Of a stretch of DNA of 64,000 nt, positions 40,966-49,409 are shown in pieces. Made by a program: the position numbers and the translations under genes. This stretch comes from DASXYG01 sp036502625 (GTDB lineage Bacteria > Actinomycetota > Actinomycetes > Streptosporangiales > Streptosporangiaceae), in contig DASXYG010000041.1 of NCBI GenBank assembly GCA_036502625.1, positions 82,426 to 146,425 on the forward strand, read 5' to 3'. The first letter of the stretch is position 1. Each line of letters begins with the position of its first letter. Below the pieces are notes generated by a model. That model did no database searches and was not told the DNA's origin. It worked only from the letters and a program-made list of their open reading frames with translations.

Positions 40966-42465
40966 CTAGTTGCTCGACGCGGAGCCGTCGGTTGAGCTGC
41001 CGGAGTCGCCTCCGGTGTCGCCGATGCCCGACGGCCCGACCGTCGGGAACCGGTTGTCGTACGGCGGGGGCGACGTGGACGCGCCGCCGCTGGACGGCGG
41101 TGCCGTCGGGGTCGGCGAGGTGGGCGTCGGGGTCGGGGAGTGCGGGCGGTGGCTCCGGTCGCGGCCGGTCGTGCTGGGCGGCTGGGTCGAGGGCCTGGTC
41201 ACCGTCGACGGGTGCTTGGACTTCCCGTGGCCGTGGCGGCGGGCGTCCGATGCGGTGGGCGTCGGGGTCGGGGTGGCGCCCTCGCCCGGGGGCTCCGCCG
41301 GGAGCGTCGGGGTCGGGGTGGCGGTGACCGCGTTGGTGCCGGTGCTGGAGGAGGAGTGCGGGCGGTGCTGGTCGCTGAACGGCGTCATCGGCAGCACGGC
41401 CGCCGAGGAGCTGAACACGAAGCCGCTGAGCAGCATCACCGACAGCGCGGCCGCGCCGGCGAGCACACCGCGCTGGCCCGGGATCGGCAGACCCCGGCGG
41501 GCCGGGCCGCGCGGCGCGGGGCGGCGCGGGCCGGGCACGGGGCGGTGTGAGCCGGTCGTGCGGCGGTGGATGCCCGAGCCGTCGCCATACGTCCGTACGG
41601 TGCGGCCCGTGCCGTGGCGGCCGTGCATGCGGCCGCGCACCCGGTCGGTCATCTGGGCCAGCTCGGCCATGCTGGCCGGGCGCTGCTCGGGGTCCTTCTC
41701 CAGGCAGCGCAGCACCAGCGCGGCGGCGTCGGCGGGCACCGAGGCGGGCAGCGGCGCCGGGCGGTCGTGGATGTGCGCGAACGCGACCTCCGCGGGCATG
41801 GTCGCCGAGAACGGCGGGTCGCCCACCAGGCATTCGTACGCCACGACGCCCAGGGAGTAGATGTCGGTCGAGATGGTCAGCTCGAGGCCCTGCGCCTGCT
41901 CGGGAGAGAGGTAGAGCGCGGTGCCGACGATCATGCCGGGCTGGGTCATCGTCTCGGCGTCGAGCACGCGGGCCGTGCCGAAGTCGGTGACCTTGGCGAC
42001 GCCGTCCGGGCTGACGATGAGGTTCGCGGGCTTGATGTCGCGGTGGATGACGCCGGCGTCGTGCGCCACCTGGATGGCGCGCGCCACCTGGCCGACGATC
42101 TCCATCGTGCGGCGTACGTCGATCGGGCCGCGGCTCAGCAGCGACGACAGCGACTCCCCGGAGAGGAACTCCATCACCAGGTAGGCGAGGTCGTCGCCCT
42201 GCTCGCCGTAGTCGTGCACCCGGGAGATGCCGGGGTGGGAGAGCATCATGGCGTGGCGCGCCTCGCCGCGGAACCGGGTGCGGATATCGGCGTCGAGCGC
42301 GTAGCGGCGCTTCAGGATCTTGACGGCGACCCGGTGGTCGAGCAGTTCGTCCGTGGCCTTCCACACCTCGCCCGTACTACCGACCGCGACGAGGTCGGCA
42401 AGGCGATAGCGACCGTCGAGCAGCGTCTGGGGCGCGATGCGCTGGGCGTCGCTGTCCTCAGGCAC
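40966..42465 (-). CDS. Membrane Ser/Thr protein kinase (PknB-like)
   Basis: A 499-residue Hanks-type kinase. Lysine VAVKILKRR (about 49), catalytic HRDIKPANL (about 139-147), DFGTA (about 158), and APE-like SPEQ are present; the glycine loop VAVGSTGEVW is somewhat degenerate. After a basic juxtamembrane part comes one helix (GVLAGAAALSVMLLSGFVF, about 328-346) and an extracytoplasmic Pro/Thr/Ser-rich tail with TPTPT repeats, probably O-glycosylated or cell-wall spanning. No PASTA domain. GTG at 42465 with GGAG six bases upstream. Convergent with the ATPase gene, 5 bp apart. Confidence 0.9.
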   Translation of the reverse strand: MPEDSDAQRIAPQTLLDGRYRLADLVAVGSTGEVWKATDELLDHRVAVKILKRRYALDADIRTRFRGEARHAMMLSHPGISRVHDYGEQGDDLAYLVMEFLSGESLSSLLSRGPIDVRRTMEIVGQVARAIQVAHDAGVIHRDIKPANLIVSPDGVAKVTDFGTARVLDAETMTQPGMIVGTALYLSPEQAQGLELTISTDIYSLGVVAYECLVGDPPFSATMPAEVAFAHIHDRPAPLPASVPADAAALVLRCLEKDPEQRPASMAELAQMTDRVRGRMHGRHGTGRTVRTYGDGSGIHRRTTGSHRPVPGPRRPAPRGPARRGLPIPGQRGVLAGAAALSVMLLSGFVFSSSAAVLPMTPFSDQHRPHSSSSTGTNAVTATPTPTLPAEPPGEGATPTPTPTASDARRHGHGKSKHPSTVTRPSTQPPSTTGRDRSHRPHSPTPTPTSPTPTAPPSSGGASTSPPPYDNRFPTVGPSGIGDTGGDSGSSTDGSASSN

Positions 42466-42945
42466 GGGCGGCTCCGCTGTGTCGTGGTCGGGAGGTTCGG
42501 GGGCTCGGCTGCGCTCGGCAGGCGCGATCGGGGGTTGCGGTGGGTTCCATGATGCATGGGCGCCGACGGCATGGCCAACTACGGCGACCTAACAATGCGA
42601 GATACGTTGGTTATTTCCGCGCTTTACCGCTGATTGTGAAAGATCTGTGCGAGCGGGGCGGATCGTTTTCGGTACCGGCCCACCCTGGCAATCATGCGCG
42701 GCGCGGGGCAACCCTTTTCGGTGAACCGATTCCGGAGCGCGGGTGAACTTCGCCGCCCGCCGCGCCGCGCGGCCCGGCGTACGCCCAGCGCACGGGGTCG
42801 TACGACCGAACCATGGGTGCGCGCGCTGTTACGGTGAATTCGGTCACCCGGCGCGAACAAACAGATTCTCGGCGTCACGGTTTCGGCTGAAAGAATGCGG
42901 CGCGTGCCCGTCATCCCATCGGCACGGCCGGTATCGAGGAGATTC
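42466..42945. other. 480-bp intergenic region
   Basis: Divergent spacer between the Ser/Thr kinase and the hypothetical gene at 42946. It is less GC-rich than its surroundings in places and must hold two promoters. I see a short dyad GGTGA...TCACC near 42834-42849 but no clear RNA gene, large repeat or extra coding region. Confidence 0.6.
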
Positions 42946-43425
42946 ATGCGCGACGACCAACCACGGCAGCATCACTACGAGTTCGCCCATGTGGTGTTGC
43001 GTGCGATCGTCTTCCGCGCCGGGCCGTATCTCCTGGAGCTCGCGGCGAACGGCGGCCTCACGGCGGTCGTCCACGAGTCGTGGGAGCGGATCGCCGAGGG
43101 CCTGCCGCCGGAGCGCCGCCTGCCCGCCGACGGCCTGCGCGGCGACCGGGTCGACACGCCCGAGCTCGCCGCCGCCGTGATCACCCTGCCGGCCGCGGCG
43201 CACATCGCGGAGGCCCACTACGTGGCCCTGGTCGCCGACCCCGCCGATCCCACGCGGCTCGACTTCTTCACCCTCGAGCACACCTGGACCACCGACGACC
43301 GCCCGGCGACCATGCTCGGCCGCTGGACCCGCGACGGCCGCCATCTCGAGCTCGGCGACGGCCCGGCCGTCGATCCGCACCAGTTCCTCGACGCGATCGC
43401 CCGCGTCTACGCGATCGGCGGCTGA
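42946..43425 (+). CDS. Conserved hypothetical protein
   Basis: A 159-residue soluble protein with no motif I recognise. It begins RDDQPRQHHYEFAHVVLRA and contains HIAEAHYVALVAD and FFTLEHTWTTD, a mixed alpha/beta pattern. ATG at 42946 follows GAGGAGA at good spacing. It lies upstream of the phosphotransferase gene (50-bp gap) on the same strand and may share its transcript. The regular TL(E/D)H-type strand resembles small actinomycete proteins of unknown role. Confidence 0.72.
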   Translation: MRDDQPRQHHYEFAHVVLRAIVFRAGPYLLELAANGGLTAVVHESWERIAEGLPPERRLPADGLRGDRVDTPELAAAVITLPAAAHIAEAHYVALVADPADPTRLDFFTLEHTWTTDDRPATMLGRWTRDGRHLELGDGPAVDPHQFLDAIARVYAIGG

Positions 43426-43475
43426 CCAGGCCGCTAACAGGAATTCACCGGCCCGCGACGATAGCGTGTGAGGCG

Positions 43476-44597
43476 ATGCCGAACCCGTCCGTACTGCCGA
43501 CGCACACGACACCACGGCAACAGTCGCTGCCGCTGACGCCGCGGGCGGCGCCGCTCGCGGCGGTACCCGACCGGGCCGACGACCCCGGTTCGAACGCCGA
43601 CACCCGCCTCCTCGGCCGGGTGCTGCGCCGCTGGCGGATCGGCGCGCCGCGGTCCGCGCGCACCCTGACGTCCGGCCTGATGAACCTCAACTGGCGGGTC
43701 GAGACCGACGACGGCACGTACGCCCTGAAACGCGTCAGCGACATCGACCGGCGCACCCTGCGCGCGCAGCACGAGGTCATCGGCGCGCTGGCGGAGGCCG
43801 GCATCCCCGTGCCCGTGCCGCTGCGCACCCGCCGCGGCGCCACCCACACCGTGGTCGACGGCGACAGGTACGTCCTGCACCCCTGGGTGGCCGGGCGCCA
43901 CCGCGGCGGGCTCGACCTCGGCCACGGCGAGTGCGTCGCGCTCGGCGAGCGGCTGGCCGCGCTGCACGGCACGCTGGCCCGGCTGATGCCGCCCGTCCAG
44001 CAGTCCTGCTACGTACCGACGCCGCGCGCCGAGGACTCCCTGATCACCATCGAGCGCCTCCTCGAGGTGGCCCGCACCCGCGACGACCGCGACTCCTTCG
44101 ACGACCTCGTGGAACGGCGGCTGCTGGAACGCGGTGTGCTGCTCAGCCGCCTGGCCGGCCACCGCCCGCCGGAGGCCGAGGCGCTGGCCAGCGGCTACGT
44201 CCACGGCGACTTCCACTCGCTGAACCTGCTCTTCGACGACGCCGGCGACCTGGCCGCGATCCTCGACTGGGACCGCCTGGCCATCGGCACGTACGCGGGC
44301 GAGGTCGTCCGCGCCGGCGTCCTGCTGTTCGCCTACCGCGACGGCCACGGCCTGGACCTGGACCGCATAGCCGCCTTCGTCGCCGGCTACCGCGCCACCA
44401 CCGGCCTGGAGCCCGACCAGCTCCGCTCGGCGGCGTACCGCATGTGGTGGGACCGCGCCAACGACTTCTGGATGCTCGACTGGCGCTACCAACGCGACGA
44501 CATCCCCTGCGGCCACCTCTTCCCCGCCGCCGCGTCATTGGTCGCCTGGTGGACCGACAACCTCGCCGCCGTCACCGACGCCTTCACCACTCCCTGA
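43476..44597 (+). CDS. Phosphotransferase (APH / homoserine kinase II-like)
   Basis: A 373-residue small-molecule kinase. YALKRV holds the ATP lysine, YVHGDFHSLNLLFD is the Brenner motif with catalytic Asp and Asn, and AAILDWDRL the metal-binding Asp. The N-terminal 40 residues are proline/alanine-rich and less conserved. Family members phosphorylate aminoglycosides, homoserine, choline or sugars; nothing here decides among them. ATG at 43476. Three bases separate its stop from that of the convergent toxin gene. Confidence 0.82.
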   Translation: MPNPSVLPTHTTPRQQSLPLTPRAAPLAAVPDRADDPGSNADTRLLGRVLRRWRIGAPRSARTLTSGLMNLNWRVETDDGTYALKRVSDIDRRTLRAQHEVIGALAEAGIPVPVPLRTRRGATHTVVDGDRYVLHPWVAGRHRGGLDLGHGECVALGERLAALHGTLARLMPPVQQSCYVPTPRAEDSLITIERLLEVARTRDDRDSFDDLVERRLLERGVLLSRLAGHRPPEAEALASGYVHGDFHSLNLLFDDAGDLAAILDWDRLAIGTYAGEVVRAGVLLFAYRDGHGLDLDRIAAFVAGYRATTGLEPDQLRSAAYRMWWDRANDFWMLDWRYQRDDIPCGHLFPAAASLVAWWTDNLAAVTDAFTTP

Positions 44598-44600
44598 CCG

Positions 44601-44975
44601 TCAGCGCGTGAACGCCCGCAGCCGTCCGGCGATCTCCCCCACCTCCGAGAGGGTCCCGTCAGCGACCGCGATGACCAGGTCGTACGCCGGATCGTCCGCG
44701 GTGTCCACCACAATGTCATTGAGCGCAAGGAACACGACGGTGGCGACCCATGCGAGGCGCTTGTTCCCGTCGATCAGCGGATGGTTGGACGCGAGGGAAT
44801 GCAGCAGTGCGGTGGCCTTCGTGACGGTATCCGGATACGCCTCCCGGCCGAAGAGCGTCGTGCTCGGCCGGTGCAATGCGGATTCGAGCAACCCCAGATC
44901 GCGCACCTGGGGTGACTCGCCGGTCGCAAGCTCGATGAGGTCGAGGGCCTGCTCCAGGGTGAGGAACCGGGTCAC
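44601..44975 (-). CDS. Fic/Doc-family toxin
   Basis: A 124-residue Doc-type Fic domain. The catalytic loop is HPLIDGNKRLAW (about residues 65-76), close to the HxFx(D/N)GNKR consensus with Leu in place of Phe. Doc toxins phosphorylate EF-Tu; other Fic proteins AMPylate. Length and the upstream antitoxin favour a Doc-like type II toxin. The GTG start overlaps the antitoxin TGA (GTGA), the usual coupling that keeps antitoxin ahead of toxin. Confidence 0.87.
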   Translation of the reverse strand: MTRFLTLEQALDLIELATGESPQVRDLGLLESALHRPSTTLFGREAYPDTVTKATALLHSLASNHPLIDGNKRLAWVATVVFLALNDIVVDTADDPAYDLVIAVADGTLSEVGEIAGRLRAFTR

Positions 44976-45175
44976 TGGGCCAGCCGGTCGAGGACGGTAC
45001 GCCAGCGCTCGACCGCCTCGACTCCGAGGCGGTGCACGTCGTCGTCGGCACGGCGACGCGACACGTATTCGCGCAGCGCCTCACGAGCGACGTCCTGCAT
45101 GGACCGGTGCTGCGCCTCGGCTTCGGTGCGCAACGCCTCGGCCTCTTCGTCGCTGAGCCGGAGATTCATCGCCAT
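44972..45175 (-). CDS. Ribbon-helix-helix antitoxin for Doc toxin
   Basis: A 67-residue protein. The N-terminus AMNLRLSDEEAEALRTEAE is a ribbon-helix-helix DNA-binding start, followed by QDVAREALREYVSRR and a C-terminal tail that would wrap the toxin. ATG at 45175 is chosen; ATG at 45169 is equally close. It precedes and overlaps the toxin gene. Tandem GGTACCAC sites nine bases upstream are the likely autoregulatory operator. Confidence 0.83.
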   Translation of the reverse strand: MAMNLRLSDEEAEALRTEAEAQHRSMQDVAREALREYVSRRRADDDVHRLGVEAVERWRTVLDRLAQ

Positions 45176-45183
45176 GCGACGAC

Positions 45184-45202
45184 GGTACCACTTTGGTACC
45201 AC
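45184..45202. promoter_or_regulatory. Tandem GGTACCAC operator of toxin-antitoxin pair
   Basis: GGTACCAC at 45184-45191 and 45195-45202, 11 bp apart (one helical turn), each containing the GGTACC palindrome. The position just upstream of the antitoxin suits an RHH antitoxin-toxin operator. Confidence 0.6.
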
Positions 45203-45258
45203 TCTGATCGTTCCCACCGTGCGGGTTGCGCGTCACCCCCGCGGGCTACGGTTCGGAT

Positions 45259-46176
45259 ATGGAATTCTCTGTTTCTATACCGCAGTTCTTCGAGGACGGG
45301 ACCTTTGACGCTGGGGAGGTGCGGGACTACCTGCGGCGGGCCGAGGAGATCGGGTTCAGTGGGGCGTGGACGGTCGAGGGGACCGTGGGGACCATGCCGC
45401 AGCTCGCGCCGCTGGAGATGATGACGTTCGCGGCCACCTGCACCGAGCGGATGCGGCTCGGGTGCGGGGTGTTCATCAGCACGCTGAACAGCCCGCTGCA
45501 CCTGGCGAAGTCGCTCGCGTCGCTGGACCAGATCAGCGGTGGGCGGGTCGAGGTGGGGCTCGGGTCCGGCGGGCGGCGGGCGTTCCCCGCGTTCGGAGTG
45601 TCCGGCGAGCACTACGTCACGCGGTTCACCGAGGGGTTCGAGGTGATGCGCGAGGTGTGGACGCAGGAGCGCGCCACGTACGACGGCACGTTCTTCCAGC
45701 TCGACGGCATCGCCATGGAGCCCAAGCCGTACCAGAAGCCGCACCCGCCGGTGTGGTTCGGCGGCAGCCACCCGAACGCGCTGCGCCGCGCGGTCCGCTA
45801 CGGCAGCGGCTTCCTCGGCGCCGGCTCGCAGACCACGGCGGCGTTCACCGAGCAGGTGGGGGTCGTCCGCGAGCAGATGGCCGCGCAGGCGCGCCCCGAC
45901 TTCCGCATCGCCAAGCGCATCTACATCGCCGTCGACGACGACGCCGAGCGCGCCCGTACACGCATGACGGACGCGCTGGTCCGCATGTACGGCTACTTCA
46001 ACCCGCGCGCCGCCGACCTGATCGCGGTCGCGGTGACGGGCACGCCGGACGACTGCGTGCGCGGCGTGCAGGAGGTCGCCGACGCGGGCGCCGAGATGAT
46101 CCTCCTCAACCCGATGTTCGACGCGCGCGAGCAGATGGAGCGGCTGGCCGCCGAGGTCATGCCGCGCGTGCGCTGA
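45259..46176 (+). CDS. LLM-class flavin-dependent oxidoreductase
   Basis: A 305-residue luciferase-like TIM-barrel protein. Features include WTVEGTVGTMPQLAPLEMMT, the STLNSPLHLAKSLASLDQIS strand-helix, GGRVEVGLGSGGRR, and HPPVWFGGSHPNAL. In actinobacteria such proteins use FMN or coenzyme F420; the sequence alone does not settle which. ATG at 45259 has no clear ribosome site, so the mRNA may be leaderless. Its stop directly abuts the stop of the convergent aldehyde dehydrogenase gene with no gap. Confidence 0.85.
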   Translation: MEFSVSIPQFFEDGTFDAGEVRDYLRRAEEIGFSGAWTVEGTVGTMPQLAPLEMMTFAATCTERMRLGCGVFISTLNSPLHLAKSLASLDQISGGRVEVGLGSGGRRAFPAFGVSGEHYVTRFTEGFEVMREVWTQERATYDGTFFQLDGIAMEPKPYQKPHPPVWFGGSHPNALRRAVRYGSGFLGAGSQTTAAFTEQVGVVREQMAAQARPDFRIAKRIYIAVDDDAERARTRMTDALVRMYGYFNPRAADLIAVAVTGTPDDCVRGVQEVADAGAEMILLNPMFDAREQMERLAAEVMPRVR

Positions 46177-47637
46177 TCACCCGGTCTCGACCACGCACGT
46201 CTTCTCGCGGGTGTTCGCGAGGACGGCGTCGTGGCCGTAGCCGCTGTCCTTGGTGCCCTCGAAGGGGAGGCCGGGCGGGATCTGGCGGTACGTGTTGACC
46301 CAGATCAGGCCGGTCTCCAGGTCGCGCATCATGCGGTGGGCGCGGGCCAGGTCGCGCGTCCACACGCCGGCCGCGAGGCCGTACGGCGAGTCGTTGGCGA
46401 TCCGTACGGCCTCGTCGTCGGTGTCGAACGGGATGGCCACCCCGACCGGGCCGAAGACCTCCTCCTGGCAGATGCGCAGCGCGTTGTCCTCGGTGGTGTA
46501 GAGGGTCGGCTCGACCCAGTAGCCGCCGCGGAAGCGGGAGCCGGACGGGAAGAGGTCCGGGCCGTGGCGCCCGCCGAAGACGCGGTGGGCGCCGCTGTCC
46601 TCGGCGATCTTGAGGTAGCCGGCGACCCGGTCGTACTGCTCGGCCGAGACGATCGGGCCCATCGAGGTGGCGGGGTCCAGCGGGTCGCCGAGGGTGACGG
46701 CCGCGACGATTCGCCGCACACGCTCGATGACCTCGTCGAACACCGATCTGTGGATGAGCACGCGCGACCCGGCCACGCAGACCTGGCCGGCGTTGCCCGT
46801 GAAGACCGACTCCGTGGAGACGCCGCGCGCGGCCGCGTCGAGGTCGGCGTCGGCGAAGACGATGTTCGGCGACTTGCCGCCCAGCTCGAACGTGAGCTGC
46901 TTGAGCGCGTCCGCGCTGCCCCGGGTGATCAGCCGCGCGGTCTCCGTCGAGCCGGTCAGGCTGACGCGGTCCACGCCGGGGTGGCGCACGAGCGCGTCGC
47001 CGACCTCCTCGCCGAGGCCGGACACGATGTTCAGCGTGCCGGACGGCAGCACGCCCGCCAGCATCTCGCCGAGCCGCAGCACCGACGCGGACGCCTGCTC
47101 GGCGGGCTTGACCACCACCGTGTTGCCGGCCGCGAGCGCGTGCGCGGCCTTGGCGCTGAACGTCGAGATCGGCGAGTTCCACGGGATGACGCCGGCCACG
47201 ACCCCGTACGGCACACGGCGGGTGAGGCCGAGCCGGTTCGGGCCGAGGATCACGGTGTCGCCGCGTACGGCATCGGCGGCGGCGGACGCGGCGGCGCCCC
47301 AGAGGTACGCCATGCCGGGCAGGTCCTTGCGCGCGGTCTCGGTGATGACGCGGCCGTTGTCGCGGGTCTCGATCTCGGCGAGCTCGACGGCGTGCCGGGT
47401 GAAGACGTCCGCGACCCGGCGCAGGTACGCGGCGCGTGCGGCGGCGGGAAGGGCCGACCACGCCGGGAACGCCGTACGCGCGGCGGTCACCGCGGCGTCC
47501 GCGTCGGCGGCGCCGGACGCCGGGATGCGCGCCCACACCTCGCCGGTGGCCGGGTTCACCGAGTCGAGCGTCCGGCCGTCCGCGGCGGCGCGCGGCTCGC
47601 CGCCGATGAGGTTCGCGAACTCCTGCGGTTCCGTCAT
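46177..47637 (-). CDS. NAD(P)-dependent aldehyde dehydrogenase
   Basis: A 486-residue ALDH. The nucleophile is Cys in GNAGQVCVAGSR, the general base Glu in FELGGKSPN, and PWNSPI plus GSTETARLI line the cofactor site. It oxidises an aldehyde to the acid. ATG at 47637 follows GGGAGGG. An 18-bp palindrome 67 bp upstream looks like a TetR-type operator, though no TetR gene adjoins. Single gene; substrate not readable. Confidence 0.9.
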   Translation of the reverse strand: MTEPQEFANLIGGEPRAAADGRTLDSVNPATGEVWARIPASGAADADAAVTAARTAFPAWSALPAAARAAYLRRVADVFTRHAVELAEIETRDNGRVITETARKDLPGMAYLWGAAASAAADAVRGDTVILGPNRLGLTRRVPYGVVAGVIPWNSPISTFSAKAAHALAAGNTVVVKPAEQASASVLRLGEMLAGVLPSGTLNIVSGLGEEVGDALVRHPGVDRVSLTGSTETARLITRGSADALKQLTFELGGKSPNIVFADADLDAAARGVSTESVFTGNAGQVCVAGSRVLIHRSVFDEVIERVRRIVAAVTLGDPLDPATSMGPIVSAEQYDRVAGYLKIAEDSGAHRVFGGRHGPDLFPSGSRFRGGYWVEPTLYTTEDNALRICQEEVFGPVGVAIPFDTDDEAVRIANDSPYGLAAGVWTRDLARAHRMMRDLETGLIWVNTYRQIPPGLPFEGTKDSGYGHDAVLANTREKTCVVETG

Positions 47638-47703
47638 GCGCCCTCCCGTCACCGACCACCGCCGAACCGAGCCGCTTCGCGGTGCGGTACTGCCCATAGA
47701 AAT

Positions 47704-47721
47704 ACCAAGCGGGCGCTTGGT
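47704..47721. promoter_or_regulatory. Palindromic operator upstream of aldehyde dehydrogenase
   Basis: ACCAAGCG and CGCTTGGT flank a GG centre, a perfect dyad of TetR-operator type in the ALDH/jetA divergent gap. It lies nearer to ALDH in promoter geometry. The regulator must be encoded elsewhere. Confidence 0.55.
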
Positions 47722-47843
47722 CAAGGCGTCCGCGGGCCGCCGCCGTACGGGACGGCCGCGGTGCTGGTCAGCGGCGCGTCCATGCCGGGCCGACACCGTG
47801 AACGGGCCCGGGCTGTCGGTGGTGGTCGGTAGAGTCCAGGCTC

Positions 47844-49409
47844 GTGGCTCACACGCGGGACGACGCGGTCCCCGCCGGAACGGACGCACCGGTCGACGTC
47901 GACCGGCTGCGGCTGTACGCCTACCTGTCCGCCCGCGAATGGCGTACGTACGTAGCGGTCATGCGGCTGTTCACCTCCACGCTGCTGGCCGACCTCGGCG
48001 CCAACGAGGTCGCCGCCGCGCTGGCCGAGGCCGAGCGCGCCGGCGAGGTCGAGCCCGGCGAGTCCGCGATCGACACCGTGGTCGACCGGCTGCGGCAGCT
48101 CGCGAGCTGGGGCAACCTGCTGCCCGGCCGCCGCGAGCCGGCCGCCACCATCGCCGACTTCACCCGCAGCCGGGTGCGCTACCAGGTCGCCAAGCTGGCC
48201 GTCCGCGTCCAGCGCGAGGTCGACGACCTGCTCGCCGTGCCCGACGGCGCGCGCGAGGTCAACCGCGAGCTGCTGCCGGCCATCGACCGCGGGCTGCGCG
48301 AGATCCTCGGCTCCGTCGGCGAGGCGACCGCCGCGGAGCAGACGCGCGGCGTCGAGTCCGCCGCCGCGCGCCGCGCCAGGGAGCAGCTCAGCGAGCAGGT
48401 CACCACCGTCTTCCTGCAACATGCCGAGTTCACCGGCGCCGTCCGCGATTTCTACGCCTACCTCGGGTCCGTGATCGCGCGCTACGACCTGGCCCCCGCC
48501 GAGCTGGCCGGGTTCAAGAACATGCTGCTGAAGTACGTCGACCTCATCGTCGACGACGTCCTGCGCCACGCCGCGCCCATCGCGGCGAGCCTCACCGAGC
48601 TGGGCCGGGTGCGCGGCGAGCTGCTGCGGCTGCTCGGCCCCGCGGAGGCGCCCGGCGTGTCGGTGGAGCGCCCGCCCGGCCGCGCCGAGCACGACTGGAC
48701 GGGCCTCGCCGACTGGTTCATCGGGCGCCCGGGCCGCCCGTCCGAGGTGGCCGCCCTGCGCGACGCCACGAGCCGGGCGATCACCGCGCTGCTGGCCAAC
48801 GTCAAGCGGGTGACCAGCGCCGGGGTGGTCGACCCGGGGCGCCGCCGCGACCTGATCAAGCTGGCCGGGTGGTTCGCCGCCGCCGAGCCCGGCCGCGCCC
48901 ACGCGTTGTACGCCGCGGCGTTCGGGCTGTATCCCGCGCGCCACCTGAGCGTCCCGGCCGGCGACGAACGGCTGCGCGCGGAGACGCCCTGGCGCGAGGG
49001 GGCGAAGGCGTCCGTGCCGGTCAACGTGCGATCGCGCAGCGCCACGGCGGCGCGCGGCCGTCCCGCCCGCATTGTCGACGACCCCCTCGGGGAGCGCGCG
49101 CTGGTCGCGGAGGCGGTGGCCCGGGAGCGGCAGCGCGCCGCCGCGGTCGCCGAGCTGGCCGCCGCCGCGTCCGCGCTCGACCGCGCCACCCTGTCCGAAG
49201 ACGCGCTCGACGTCCTGTGCGAGCTGCTCGGCCAGGCCACCGACGCCCGCGACCGCCCCGACGCCGCGGCCACCGCCGCCGACCCCGTCCACGGCCTCTC
49301 CCTGACCCTGAACCCCGCCCCCGGCCGTACGGCCCGCGTCGGCTCGGCGCTGGGCACCCTCGTCCTCGAAGACGCCGAACTCGTCCTCGACACCGGCGCC
49401 GCCACATGA
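47844..49409 (+). CDS. jetA: Wadjet type II JetA (TIGR02677/DUF2397), kleisin-like
   Basis: A 521-residue protein of the DUF2397 family, first subunit of type II Wadjet/MksF-type SMC complexes. Recognition rests on LRLYAYLSAREWRTYVAVMR at the start, RVRYQVAKLAVRVQREVD, FLQHAEFTGAVRDFYAYLGSV and GLYPARHLSVPAGD in the expected order. It is the kleisin-like linker joining SMC heads. GTG at 47844. The stop overlaps jetB ATG (ATGA). The three jet genes form one operon. Type II Wadjet normally restricts plasmids by extruding circular DNA loops before cutting. Confidence 0.88.
   Translation: MAHTRDDAVPAGTDAPVDVDRLRLYAYLSAREWRTYVAVMRLFTSTLLADLGANEVAAALAEAERAGEVEPGESAIDTVVDRLRQLASWGNLLPGRREPAATIADFTRSRVRYQVAKLAVRVQREVDDLLAVPDGAREVNRELLPAIDRGLREILGSVGEATAAEQTRGVESAAARRAREQLSEQVTTVFLQHAEFTGAVRDFYAYLGSVIARYDLAPAELAGFKNMLLKYVDLIVDDVLRHAAPIAASLTELGRVRGELLRLLGPAEAPGVSVERPPGRAEHDWTGLADWFIGRPGRPSEVAALRDATSRAITALLANVKRVTSAGVVDPGRRRDLIKLAGWFAAAEPGRAHALYAAAFGLYPARHLSVPAGDERLRAETPWREGAKASVPVNVRSRSATAARGRPARIVDDPLGERALVAEAVARERQRAAAVAELAAAASALDRATLSEDALDVLCELLGQATDARDRPDAAATAADPVHGLSLTLNPAPGRTARVGSALGTLVLEDAELVLDTGAAT

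Noticed and set aside
38942..42364. An 1140-codon minus-strand open frame
   Set aside because: It lies opposite the ABC-class ATPase and in a wrong frame of the kinase; its translation is Arg/Gly/Ala/Val-rich and matches no family.
46667..49405. Long plus-strand open frame upstream of and continuous with jetB
   Set aside because: Antisense to aldehyde dehydrogenase and out of frame with jetA. The jetB family start and the ATGA overlap fix the real start at 49406.
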